Shown one piece after another: positions 24,518 through 33,353 of a DNA stretch of 64,000 nucleotides. A program made the position numbers and the translations under genes. This DNA comes from Capsulimonas corticalis. GTDB lineage: Bacteria; Armatimonadota; Armatimonadia; Armatimonadales; Capsulimonadaceae. A model generated the notes under the pieces. It had not been told where the DNA came from. It did no database searches and was given only the letters and a program-made list of their open reading frames with translations. The stretch spans positions 806,001 through 870,000 of the forward strand of contig NZ_AP025739.1 in assembly GCF_003574315.2 (NCBI RefSeq), in the 5' to 3' direction. Each line of letters begins with the position of its first letter. Position 1 is the stretch's first letter.

Positions 24518-26508
24518 CGGCTCTCCACTCCCAGCCAGATCACGCGCTGGTCGGCGGCGGATTGTGCGGTGCCGTCGAGGGGGCTGGGAACCTGCGGAAA
24601 TTCGCGATGGCCGTCGCCAATCAGATTGGTGGCGCTGGTGAAGACACGCCAGGGATGGGCGGCGGAGCCAACTTGGTACGCGATCTTAAGATCGGCGCGC
24701 AGATAGGCGCTGACGTTATAGATCTGGTTGTTTTGATAGATGTCTCGGAAAATGGAGCCCCCCACATAATGCAGATCCGTGCGGAATGAGACACGGGATG
24801 ACCCGAATGTCTCCAGCGCCAGGTTGGCTTTATGTTTGGGGGAGAAGTTCACAGGGCCGCCCTGGTCGTCCTGCACGTCTTGATACGAATAGTTAAACTG
24901 ACCGCGCAGGCCGCGCGCGACTGGGAACGCGCTTTCCAGCTCCAAGCCCATCGCGCGCGCCCCGCCGATGTTCTCGGACGTACTGGTGCTGGGCGTATTC
25001 GGCGGGAACGGGGGGCTCGGCGCATACTCTGTGGGGATGGCGTTGATCAAATCCGAAATCTGATTGTAGAACGCATTTACGCCGACATACCCGTCCTTCA
25101 TCTCGCGGCGATATCCCACCTCATAGCTGTGAATTTTCTCCGGGCGGACATGAAGATTGCCCTCCAGCAAAACATTGAAGACACCGGGAATGATCGGGAT
25201 GCTGTAGTTGTAGTAATTCTCGATCAGTGTGGGAGCGCGGAACGCGGAGCCATACGACGCCCGGAGGGTCTGCGAGGCGGACAGATGATGCACGAGGCTG
25301 AGATGAGGCGAGACGGTCTCGCCATAGGTCGAATCGTGGTCCAGACGCATTCCGGCGAACAGCGTCGTCTGAACTCCCAGGCGCGCTTCATCCTGCCCGA
25401 AGACGCTCCAGGAGGAGCGCGATTTGCTTTGGTTGGCGGTCAAGAACGCCTTGACCTCCGTCGTCCGATAGTCCAGACCGTAGACCAGATTATTCTGGCT
25501 GGAAACGGAGTGCTGCTGCTGGGCGCTAACATCGACGATGCGGCTTTGAATATTCAGATTTGAGGGATTAGACACTTCGAGGGTGTTGACAAACGCTCGG
25601 ATTTGCAGCGGATTGCGCGCATGGTCCTGATCGTACGACGCCGTGTAGTTGCGGCTGCGCCAGTCGGCGTCGCGAGCGCTGTAAATCGCGTCGAAATCGC
25701 CCAGGGTGTCGTTCGTGTTGACCGAAAGGCGCAGGACGCCGCCCGGCAGAGCGCGCTGCGCGTCGGCCATCAGGATATTGGTCGTGTGAGCGTCGTAAAT
25801 CTTGTTTTTCTCTTCGCTCCCATATCCATCCGAAGAATTGTAGCCGCCGCCCACGGAATAGCTCCACGCGCCGCTTTTGCCGCCCGCATAGCTTTCAATC
25901 GCGCTTCCATTCTCGCCGCCGCGCTCGGCCGTCAGGAAAGTCTTTGATCCGGCGGCGATCTCCTGCGGCGTTTTGGTGATGATATTGATCACGCCGCTAA
26001 ACGCGTTGGCGCCGTAAAGCGTCGATCCCGGCCCGCGCACGATCTCGATCTGCTTGATTCGCGATAAGAGCAACGGCTCTTGCTGCCAGTAGACCGAGCC
26101 ATAAAAGTCCTGATAGATCGAGCGCCCATCAACCATGACCAGCAGTTTATTGGAGAACTGGTTATTAAATCCACGGATCGAGACGTTCGCCTGCGAGGAG
26201 TTGGTGTCCATGACATCGACGCCCGGCGCCGAGCGCAGCAAATCCGGAATTGTCCGCGCTCCCGAAGCGCGGATCTGGTCCTCGGTGATGACCGTTACGG
26301 CGGCCGGAGAATCGCTGACGCTGCCGGCAGTCTTGGTCGCCGTGGTGACGATGACTTGGTCGCTGAGCAGCAGCTCCATATCCTGAGACGTATTCTCACG
26401 ACCTGGATTCAACGCATCAGGAGACGCCGAATAAGCCTCTCGAATCCCGGCTCCCAGCAAAGTGGCGGCGAGCAATAGAGACGAAAGCTTTGTATAAGAT
26501 ACTAACAT
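24514..26508 (-). CDS. TonB-dependent outer membrane receptor, paralog 2
   Basis: A 664-residue receptor with the same order as its neighbours: signal peptide (MLVSYTKLSSLLLAATLLGAG...), TonB box-like 'DQVIVTTATKTA', plug domain with 'IEIVRGPGSTLYGANAFSGVINIITK', and beta-barrel ending 'RVIWLGVESR'. It is nearly identical at the DNA level to paralog 3 over parts of the plug-barrel junction (around 25860-25940 versus 27970-28050), while ligand-facing loops such as 'SGAWSYSVGGGYNSSDGYG' and following differ more. That points to recent duplication with loop divergence or gene conversion. A shared upstream element sits about 65-95 bases before the start. Confidence 0.92.
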   Translation of the reverse strand: MLVSYTKLSSLLLAATLLGAGIREAYSASPDALNPGRENTSQDMELLLSDQVIVTTATKTAGSVSDSPAAVTVITEDQIRASGARTIPDLLRSAPGVDVMDTNSSQANVSIRGFNNQFSNKLLVMVDGRSIYQDFYGSVYWQQEPLLLSRIKQIEIVRGPGSTLYGANAFSGVINIITKTPQEIAAGSKTFLTAERGGENGSAIESYAGGKSGAWSYSVGGGYNSSDGYGSEEKNKIYDAHTTNILMADAQRALPGGVLRLSVNTNDTLGDFDAIYSARDADWRSRNYTASYDQDHARNPLQIRAFVNTLEVSNPSNLNIQSRIVDVSAQQQHSVSSQNNLVYGLDYRTTEVKAFLTANQSKSRSSWSVFGQDEARLGVQTTLFAGMRLDHDSTYGETVSPHLSLVHHLSASQTLRASYGSAFRAPTLIENYYNYSIPIIPGVFNVLLEGNLHVRPEKIHSYEVGYRREMKDGYVGVNAFYNQISDLINAIPTEYAPSPPFPPNTPSTSTSENIGGARAMGLELESAFPVARGLRGQFNYSYQDVQDDQGGPVNFSPKHKANLALETFGSSRVSFRTDLHYVGGSIFRDIYQNNQIYNVSAYLRADLKIAYQVGSAAHPWRVFTSATNLIGDGHREFPQVPSPLDGTAQSAADQRVIWLGVESR

Positions 26509-26570
26509 AAAAGGCTTTACCAGTCAGGGTAGATGTAATCCACCGTTCAACTTCGTAACGATGAGTATGG

Positions 26571-26603
26571 AAATTATCGGTGAAAGCCCGTATTTTCCAC
26601 AGG
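26571..26603 (-). promoter_or_regulatory. Conserved upstream element of TonB receptor paralog 2
   Basis: Read on the minus strand this is CCTGTGGAAAATACGGGC, 6-7 variable bases, then CCGATAAT. The same element precedes paralog 3 at 28738-28708. Sequences on both sides diverge, so the element has been kept selectively. GATAAT resembles a -10 box and TGGAAA 15 bases upstream a poor -35, so it may be a promoter with an activator site. Confidence 0.6.
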
Positions 26604-26632
26604 GAAAAGCCTTCGCGTGAATCGAACACCGA

Positions 26633-28630
26633 TTATCGGCTCTCCACTCCCAGCCAGATCACGCGCTGGGCGGCGGCGGATTGGGCGCCGCTGCTGAGAG
26701 GGCTGGGCGCTTGCGGGAATTCTCGGTGGCCGTCGCCGAGCAGATTGGTGGCGGAGGTGAAGGCGCGCCAGGGATGAGCGGCAGGCCCGAATTGGTACGC
26801 AATCTTAAGATCGGCGCGCAGGTAGGCGTGGATGTCGTAGCGGACGTCGTTGTGATAGAGGTCTCGGAAGATGGATTTGCCGACATAGTGCAGATCCGTA
26901 CGGAATGAGACGCGGGAGCCGCCCACGGTTTCCAGCGCCAGGTTTGCTTTGTGGGCGGGCGAGAAGCTGATCGGGCCGTCTTTGTCGTCCTTCACGTCTT
27001 GATAGGAATAGTTGAATTGACCGCGCAGGCCGCGCGCAACTGGGAACGCACTCTCCAGCTCCACCCCCATGGCGCGCGCGCCGCCGATGTTCTCGGACAT
27101 AAAGGTGAGCGGCGTGTTCGGCGGAAATGGCGGGGACGGCGCATATGTTGTCGGAAGCGCGTACATCAAATCCGAGATCTGGTTGTAGAACGCATTCACG
27201 CCGACATACGCGTCCTTCATCTCGCGCCGATAACCAATCTCGTAGCTGTGGATCTTCTCCGGACGGACGTGAAGGTTGCCCCCAAGCTGGAGAGTGAGCA
27301 CATCCGGGATGATAGGAACGCTGAAATTGAAGTAATTGTCGAGCAGGGTCGGGGCGCGGAACGCGGATCCATACGACACCCGAATGGTCTGCGCGGCGTC
27401 CAGATGATGCACGAGGCTGACGTGCGGCGAGACGGTTTCCCCATAAGCCGAGTCGTGATCCAGACGCATGCCGGCAAACAGCGTCGTTTTGGCTCCCAGG
27501 CGCGCCTCATCCTGCCCAAAGACGCTCCAGGTAGAGCGCGATTTGTTTTGGTTGGCCGTCAGGAACGCCTTGATCTCCGACGTTCGATAGTCCAGGCCGT
27601 ACACGAGCTGGTTTCGATTGGAGACGACGTGCTGCTGCTGGGCGTCGAAATCGACGATCCGGCTCTGGATGTTCAGACCGGCGGGATCGGACAGATCCAG
27701 GGTGTTGACGAACGCTCGGATTTGCAGCGGGTTGCGCGCATGATCCTGGTCGTACGACGCCGTGTAGTTGCGGCTGCGCCAATCGCCGTCGGGAACGAGA
27801 AAGATGGAGCTGAAATCGCTCTTGGAGTCGTTCGTGTTGACTGAAAGGCGCAGGACGCCGCCGGGCAGAGCGCGCTGAGCGTCGGCCATCAGAATATGGG
27901 TCGAGTGAGCGTCGGGGACCCTGGTCTTTTCTTCGCTTCCATACCCATCCGACGAGTTGTAGCCGCCGCCCACGGAATAGCTCCACGCGCCGCTTTTGCC
28001 GCCCGCATAGCTTTCAATCGCGCTTCCATTCTCACCGCCGCGCTCAGCCGTCAGGAAAGTCTTCGTTCCGGCGGCGATCTCCTGCGGCGTCTTGGTGATG
28101 ATATTGATGACGCCGCTAAACGCGTTGGCGCCGTAAAGCGTCGATCCCGGCCCGCGCACGATCTCGATCTGCTTGATCCGAGAAAGCAGCAGCGGCTCCT
28201 GCTGCCAGAACACCGCGCCGTAAAAATCCTGGTAGATCGAGCGCCCATCGACCATCACGAGCAGCTTGTTGGAGAATTGATCGTTGAAGCCCCGGATGGA
28301 GACGTTGGACTGCGAGGAGTTGACATCCATGACATCGACGCCCGGCGCCGAGCGCAGCAAGGCCGTCAGTGTCCGCGCGCCCGAAGCGCGGATCTGGTCC
28401 TCGGTGATGACCGTGAGCGCCGCCGGGGAATCGCTGACGCGTCCGGCGGTCTTAGTGGCCGTGGTGACGATCACCTGATCGCTGAGCAGCAGCTCCATAT
28501 CTTCCGAGGTGTCGCTTCGTCCCGCCGCCGCCATAACGGGCGAGGCGCCGCGCACCGCCGTCGCCGCGGCGCAGAGGAGAGTCGTCGCTACAAGGGACCG
28601 AACGAAGAAGTTTGTGGGAGCAGTAGACAT
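26633..28630 (-). CDS. TonB-dependent outer membrane receptor, paralog 3
   Basis: A 665-residue receptor and the first of the three in transcription order. It starts at ATG 28630 with a signal peptide ending near 'AAATAVRGASPV'. The N-terminal 'DMELLLSDQVIVTTATKTAG', the plug signature 'IRASGARTLTALLRSAPGVDVMD' and 'VRGPGSTLYGANAFSGVINIITKTPQEIAAG', and the final 'AAAQRVIWLGVESR' match the neighbours. Its C-terminal codons contain GGAGTGGAGAG, as in paralog 2 where the same bases serve as the ribosome-binding site for the next gene. Upstream is the shared element at 28708. Ligand unknown. Confidence 0.92.
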   Translation of the reverse strand: MSTAPTNFFVRSLVATTLLCAAATAVRGASPVMAAAGRSDTSEDMELLLSDQVIVTTATKTAGRVSDSPAALTVITEDQIRASGARTLTALLRSAPGVDVMDVNSSQSNVSIRGFNDQFSNKLLVMVDGRSIYQDFYGAVFWQQEPLLLSRIKQIEIVRGPGSTLYGANAFSGVINIITKTPQEIAAGTKTFLTAERGGENGSAIESYAGGKSGAWSYSVGGGYNSSDGYGSEEKTRVPDAHSTHILMADAQRALPGGVLRLSVNTNDSKSDFSSIFLVPDGDWRSRNYTASYDQDHARNPLQIRAFVNTLDLSDPAGLNIQSRIVDFDAQQQHVVSNRNQLVYGLDYRTSEIKAFLTANQNKSRSTWSVFGQDEARLGAKTTLFAGMRLDHDSAYGETVSPHVSLVHHLDAAQTIRVSYGSAFRAPTLLDNYFNFSVPIIPDVLTLQLGGNLHVRPEKIHSYEIGYRREMKDAYVGVNAFYNQISDLMYALPTTYAPSPPFPPNTPLTFMSENIGGARAMGVELESAFPVARGLRGQFNYSYQDVKDDKDGPISFSPAHKANLALETVGGSRVSFRTDLHYVGKSIFRDLYHNDVRYDIHAYLRADLKIAYQFGPAAHPWRAFTSATNLLGDGHREFPQAPSPLSSGAQSAAAQRVIWLGVESR

Positions 28631-28707
28631 AGGTGACCCTCAGAATAATCCTTCACGCTTCTGACGCTCAGGGAGCAGATCGCCCTGTCGAAGAAGCCGC
28701 TAATGGG

Positions 28708-28738
28708 ATTATCGGAAGACGCCCGTATTTTCCACAGG
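28708..28738 (-). promoter_or_regulatory. Conserved upstream element of TonB receptor paralog 3
   Basis: Minus-strand sequence CCTGTGGAAAATACGGGC, GTCTT, CCGATAAT, matching the element at 26603-26571 over both halves with the same order. It lies about 80-110 bases before the paralog 3 start and also within the short gap to the divergent gene at 28770, so it could influence both. Confidence 0.6.
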
Positions 28739-28769
28739 TAAGCGGAGGCTGTCTGGGTAGAATGGCCTT

Positions 28770-29567
28770 ATGACATGCAAAACGTTCGCCCTGCTCGGGC
28801 TTCTCGCTCTCGCCGCCCTGCCTGCCCGCGCCGACGACGGCGGGATTACCTTTGGCGGCTCGCCCCGATTGCTCTCAGGACACAAGACCATCGCGATGGA
28901 CAGCGAGGTGGTGACAATGGATGTGAGGGACCAAACCGTGACGGTGCATTGCCGATTCGTATTCAAGAATCACGGCCCCGCCTGCACCGTGCGTATGGGG
29001 TTCCCAGATCAAGCGCGCGGGGAGCGCGCTTTTCAGGACGATCCGAAAAAGCCGCCCAATCCCAATGGGACGTTCAATTCATTCACGTCCAAAGTAGACG
29101 GCAAGCCCGCGCCCACAAGCGTCGTGATAGACGCCGCCAATAACAGCAACGTCTGGCATGCAAAAACCGTCGCGTTCGGCGCGAACCAAACGCATATTGT
29201 CGAAGACGACTACTCGACATACGTCGGCGGCCAGATCACCGACCATAACAGCGCCATCTCTCAAACGTATTATGTCCTGCATACCGGCTCATCCTGGAAT
29301 GGAAACATCGGCCGCGCCGAGGTGATCGTCCGCTTCCACCGCAAGAAAATGCCCGGCCCGCTCAAAGCAATCGATCTGCGCAAAATCGGCAACCCCGAAG
29401 CCGGCGACATAAAACTCGCCCCCTACGGCCCAAACGCCGTCGTCTGGCGCGGCCCATCCACTCCCACCATTGCGGGAACGACCCTGCGCTTCGTGCGCTC
29501 AAACTTCAAGCCGCAGTATCTCGACGATGTGATTCTCTACTTCGGGGACATAAAGATGTCGGGATAG
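28770..29567 (+). CDS. Secreted protein of unknown function
   Basis: A 265-residue exported protein with signal peptide 'LLGLLALAALPARA' ending near residue 21. The mature part is beta-rich: 'GHKTIAMDSEVVTMDVRDQTVTVHCRFVFKNHG' looks like a two-layer beta domain that responds to 'potential-difference' style secreted DUFs, followed by 'GQITDHNSAISQTYYVLHTGSSWNGNIGRAEVIVRFH'. Two Cys residues (in 'VHCRF' and 'PACTV') are close enough to form a disulfide. No catalytic motif is recognised. It is divergent from the TonB receptors and may share the upstream regulatory element with them, which hints at common control. Confidence 0.75.
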   Translation: MTCKTFALLGLLALAALPARADDGGITFGGSPRLLSGHKTIAMDSEVVTMDVRDQTVTVHCRFVFKNHGPACTVRMGFPDQARGERAFQDDPKKPPNPNGTFNSFTSKVDGKPAPTSVVIDAANNSNVWHAKTVAFGANQTHIVEDDYSTYVGGQITDHNSAISQTYYVLHTGSSWNGNIGRAEVIVRFHRKKMPGPLKAIDLRKIGNPEAGDIKLAPYGPNAVVWRGPSTPTIAGTTLRFVRSNFKPQYLDDVILYFGDIKMSG

Positions 29568-29568
29568 A

Positions 29569-30744
29569 TCATGCTGCGAACAAGGCCAAGAGATCGGGAT
29601 CGTCGCCCACAAGATCCAGCGCCGCCCGCCCCTTCACGTCACGCAAGGTTCGGTCGGCGCCGCGATCCACATATAGCTGAACAAGATCGTTGCCACCATG
29701 GCGAATCGCGCGCATCAAAGGCGTCATTCCTTCGTTGTCCTGCGTATTCACATCCAGGCCAAGGTCAAGCAACAGAGTTTGGATTTCGACGCCATGCCGC
29801 CACGACCAGCCTTCGATCAAATTGAGGGCGGTTTGTCCCTGGTGATCCGTCAGGCGGGGATCGGCGCCGTGCGCCAACAGCGAACGAACTTGCTCCGGCC
29901 GCCCACCCCAAATCGCACGCATCAGCGCCGTGCGCCCTTTCGCATCCCGTTGATCGATATCCGCGCCGACGCTCCGATTGCCGTTCAAAGCGTCATCCTC
30001 TGCCGGCAAACCGTACTCCTGGAGCAATAAGACGATCTGGCTCCAGCCACCGCGCCGCGCCTCCCACACGGCGGACTCGAGCGTATTCGCCCCACGATCC
30101 AACAGCAGACGCGCCACGGCGACTTGCCCGCTCCTCGCGGCGGCGCTCAGCGGCAGAAGCTTATCGATCGGCGTATTCGGATCTGCCCCAGCGTCCAGAA
30201 AGGCCGTACCCCGATCCACATCCCCCAGCATAATCGCATCGAGAAAACCAACAGACGACGATATCTGCGCCAGATAGGCGGCGACTTCGCGATGCCCCTT
30301 TCTCGCGGCGACCGCAATTGGACTGCGCCGGCCAACGGCTCCGCCAGGCGCGACATTCGCGCCGCGCTCTACAAGCAACTGAACGGTTTCCAGATTCCCG
30401 CTGAACGCCGCAGCCGCAATCAACGGCGCATTCCACCCCGGCAACAAGCTCTCGACATCCACACCACGATCTAAGTGGCCGCGAAGGAGCTCCGTTTCTC
30501 CCAGAAGCGCGGCCTCCGCCGGCCCAATATTCGCTCCCGCCTCTCGGTACAGCCCAACCATCTCCCTATCGCCTCGCGCGCACGCCAGAAACAAGGGAGA
30601 TTGAGTCCCAAGACGCGTCGGATGATTGACCTCCGCTCCCCGCGCCAGCAAGCAACGAGCGGCCTTGACATCGCCAAAAACGGCGGCGGAGCATAAGTGA
30701 TTGTGCAGGCGAATGCGCTTTTTCGTTTCTATCGAATGCTCCAT
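29569..30744 (-). CDS. Ankyrin-repeat protein 1
   Basis: A 391-residue protein made of about ten ankyrin repeats of 33 residues, with typical 'TPLMRAIRHGGNDLVQLYVDRGAD' and 'TALMRAIWGGRPEQVRSLLAHGADPRL' units. It has no signal peptide or membrane segment, so it should be a cytosolic protein-binding scaffold. The order of repeats and many residues match the ankyrin protein encoded just upstream (30786-32150), a clear duplication. The start at ATG 30744 has GGAAGA upstream. Bacterial ankyrin proteins act in host interaction, toxin-antitoxin or signalling; nothing nearby decides this. Confidence 0.88.
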   Translation of the reverse strand: MEHSIETKKRIRLHNHLCSAAVFGDVKAARCLLARGAEVNHPTRLGTQSPLFLACARGDREMVGLYREAGANIGPAEAALLGETELLRGHLDRGVDVESLLPGWNAPLIAAAAFSGNLETVQLLVERGANVAPGGAVGRRSPIAVAARKGHREVAAYLAQISSSVGFLDAIMLGDVDRGTAFLDAGADPNTPIDKLLPLSAAARSGQVAVARLLLDRGANTLESAVWEARRGGWSQIVLLLQEYGLPAEDDALNGNRSVGADIDQRDAKGRTALMRAIWGGRPEQVRSLLAHGADPRLTDHQGQTALNLIEGWSWRHGVEIQTLLLDLGLDVNTQDNEGMTPLMRAIRHGGNDLVQLYVDRGADRTLRDVKGRAALDLVGDDPDLLALFAA

Positions 30745-30785
30745 GACAAGAATCTTCCTATGATATCGCCAACAAATCTCAACAA

Positions 30786-32150
30786 TTAAGCCGCCAGCAG
30801 AGCCGCACGATGCGGATCGCGCAGGGCAAAGTCCATCGCCGTTTCTCCCTTGGCGTTGCGCAGGGTGCGGTCGGCGCCGTGATCCAGGTAAAGCTGCATG
30901 AGATCTTCATGACCGTAGCGTGTCGCGCACATGAGGGGCGTCGTCCCCTCGTTGTCTTGAGTATTCACGTCGAGGCCAAGGTCGAGAAGGATGGTTTGGA
31001 CCTCGACGCCATGATGCCACCCCCAGCCTGCCAGCAAGCCCAAACCGCTCTGGCCTTGGGCGTTGACGTGATGAATGTCCGCACCATGGTCCAACAAGAG
31101 GCGTACGTGGTCCGGTTTGCCGCACCAGATTGCCCGCATCAGCGGCGTCCAGCCCTGGTCGTCCTTGACATCGACAGCCGCGCCGGCGTCCAGCAACAGT
31201 TGCGTCGTTTCCAATGGTTTTCGGCGTCCGAGCCAATGCAGGGCCGTGCATCCCGAGGCGTCGCGGATATTGGGATCCGCGCCGTGCGCGAGCAACGCCC
31301 GCACAAGCGATGGAAAAAGCATCGCCTGACCGAGGAGCATCCCATCCGTCTTCTCCGATTCGTTCACAGGAAGCCCGCACTCCACCAGCAACAAAACAAT
31401 ATCCGTCCACCCGCCCCACAAGGCTTCGTCCCAAGCTGTGATCTTATGTCCGGGTGATCCATCCTTATGCAGAAGCTGAACGGAGCCAAAAACATCCGCG
31501 CCCCGATCCAGCAACATGCGAACAGTGTCTACTTGGCCGGTCATCGCCGCGGCGGCAAGAGGCAGAAGATCGCCAATGGGCGTATTGGGATCGGCGCCGC
31601 CGTCGAGAAACGCCGCCGCCGCCTCTGTCTCGCCGAGCATAACCGCTTCCAGCAAGCCAATGGACGGACCAATTTGGGCCAGATATGAAGCCGCTTCGCG
31701 ATGCCCTCGCTTTGCGGCGCAGGCAAGCGGCGTCTGCCTGCTATTGAGCGCGGCAAGACTTGCGCCCCGCTCCACGAGCAAACGAACGGTCTCCAGATGG
31801 CCGCCATAAGCCGCCGCCGCGACGAGCGACGAATGCCAAACAGGGACGTTGGCTTTCTCGACAGACATTCCCGCATCGAGCATCTCGCGCAGAAGCTCCG
31901 TCTCTCCCAGGATCGCGGCTTCCGCCGATCGGATATCGGCTCCCGCCTTCCGAAACAGCGCGGCCATCTGCGCATCGCCATACCGGCAAGCTTGGAAGAG
32001 AGGAGACATACAACCGGATCCCGTTGGATAATTGACTTCGGCTCCGCGCGCAAGCCAGTAATGGGCAACCTGGATATCGCCAAAGGTCGCGGCGGACCAA
32101 AGATGAGTATGGAGCTTTAGGCGACGTTGTTCGTCTGGGGAAAACTGCAT
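30786..32150 (-). CDS. Ankyrin-repeat protein 2
   Basis: A 454-residue paralog of the preceding ankyrin protein, with about 12 repeats. Examples are 'TPLACAAKRGHREAASYLAQIG', 'DASGCTALHWLGRRKPLETTQLLLDAGA' and 'TPLMCATRYGHEDLMQLYLDHGADRTLRNAKGETAMDFALRDPH'. It starts at ATG 32150 with GAGAGGAAACC upstream and a fair promoter at 32175-32202. Compared with its paralog it has an inserted stretch of about 60 residues in the middle ('DGSPGHKITAWDEALWGGWTDIVLLLVECG'). The two genes are 41 bases apart and are probably one transcription unit, likely diverged scaffold partners. Confidence 0.88.
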   Translation of the reverse strand: MQFSPDEQRRLKLHTHLWSAATFGDIQVAHYWLARGAEVNYPTGSGCMSPLFQACRYGDAQMAALFRKAGADIRSAEAAILGETELLREMLDAGMSVEKANVPVWHSSLVAAAAYGGHLETVRLLVERGASLAALNSRQTPLACAAKRGHREAASYLAQIGPSIGLLEAVMLGETEAAAAFLDGGADPNTPIGDLLPLAAAAMTGQVDTVRMLLDRGADVFGSVQLLHKDGSPGHKITAWDEALWGGWTDIVLLLVECGLPVNESEKTDGMLLGQAMLFPSLVRALLAHGADPNIRDASGCTALHWLGRRKPLETTQLLLDAGAAVDVKDDQGWTPLMRAIWCGKPDHVRLLLDHGADIHHVNAQGQSGLGLLAGWGWHHGVEVQTILLDLGLDVNTQDNEGTTPLMCATRYGHEDLMQLYLDHGADRTLRNAKGETAMDFALRDPHRAALLAA

Positions 32151-32174
32151 GCTGGTTTCCTCTCAAGCGGCGAG

Positions 32175-32202
32175 AATATATTTACCAGTATTTTACTATC
32201 AA
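32175..32202 (-). promoter_or_regulatory. Promoter of the ankyrin gene pair
   Basis: On the minus strand TTGATA (32202-32197), 16 bases, TATATT (32180-32175). The region is AT-rich relative to the genes and lies 25 bases before the start of the second ankyrin gene. Confidence 0.55.
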
Positions 32203-32286
32203 AATGCAAATTCTCCGCCATATTTACTATACGCCTGCGCGAAACGATATTGTACTGTAGAATAGCGTCTGTCAAGGTTCACCGCA

Positions 32287-33129
32287 ATGCCCAAGAAAAC
32301 GAATTCTGACCGCCGACTGCTTCGATCGTATCCATCGTTACCGACTGTAGAGGTATCGCTCAAGAATCGAGAGCTTACCGTCCATACTTTGAATGGAAAT
32401 CCATATCACCGAAACCACAATATCGATGTCTACTCAGCCTGCTGGCTCAATGATGATCTTTATTTTGTCATTCAATCACAAGTTGGAAATAGCCGGCCAC
32501 TTCAAAAAGTCCATTTTCAATCAACCGCAAATGTAGGTCCGACACGTGATGATGTCGCCGCAAACGTATGGATCAATCATGGATTTGCCGCCGTTCACCT
32601 GAAAGAAGAAGAACTACTTTTCCTAACCGAGCAGGATAAGATACTAAGGCAACCTCTTGCGTTACGGCGGCAATCCAGTAATCAAACGGTCGCCGCATGG
32701 TCGCCATCGATGCCGGTTCTAGCGATCCTGGACGAGAAAGGCCTGGGCATATGGCGTCCAGAACTCAACACAATAGAGACGCAGTATCTATGGGAATCAC
32801 TCGATATCGCCCGCCGGGTTGATCAGAGCGAAATCCTTTGGTCACCCAACGGCCAATCCCTCATCATCGTGCGTGAACATTTGCCGCGAATGAGTTATGA
32901 GCAGATGGAGGCGGCGAGTCCGAAAGAGATCGAACAATACCTGGAATCGAGAATGACAGACGTCGCCGTACTGCAAACGGCGCCACGCCGCGAAGTGCTT
33001 CGCACGGAATCGCTGCCGCGATTGACGCTTATCGAGTGGGAGGACGATGTTGCCTATCGGACGCGCCAGCACTTGCCGGGCCGATTTAATGACGCCTATC
33101 TGCGCAGGCTCGTCCATAGCCAAAACTGA
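32287..33129 (+). CDS. Hypothetical protein with beta-propeller-like strands
   Basis: A 280-residue protein with no signal peptide and lower GC than its neighbours, which may mean recent transfer. The sequence alternates short beta strands ending in Trp or Leu-Asp ('FAAVHLKEEELLFLTEQDKIL', 'TVAAWSPSMPVLAILDEKGLGIW', 'SEILWSPNGQSLIIVREHL'), the spacing of WD40/TolB-like blades ('WSP...' twice). No enzyme site is visible. It is divergent from the ankyrin pair. I cannot assign a function; a small or partial propeller acting as a binding protein is plausible. Confidence 0.65.
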   Translation: MPKKTNSDRRLLRSYPSLPTVEVSLKNRELTVHTLNGNPYHRNHNIDVYSACWLNDDLYFVIQSQVGNSRPLQKVHFQSTANVGPTRDDVAANVWINHGFAAVHLKEEELLFLTEQDKILRQPLALRRQSSNQTVAAWSPSMPVLAILDEKGLGIWRPELNTIETQYLWESLDIARRVDQSEILWSPNGQSLIIVREHLPRMSYEQMEAASPKEIEQYLESRMTDVAVLQTAPRREVLRTESLPRLTLIEWEDDVAYRTRQHLPGRFNDAYLRRLVHSQN

Positions 33130-33353
33130 GTTATGGAGAAGGAGAATTTACTTATCATACAGGACAGGTGTGACTGATTTTTGTGAACCGCCTATTTCCC
33201 ACAAGCTTCCAATTGTGGGCCGGAATCGGAAACGAGCGTTTCACAATCATCCGTCACACCCGTGGGCGCCGCGAACACAGGAGTTTGGGCCATTGATCCC
33301 GAACTAAACGTCCATCGGATCTCCGTCTTCTTCCAGGCATTGAGGCTAACACC

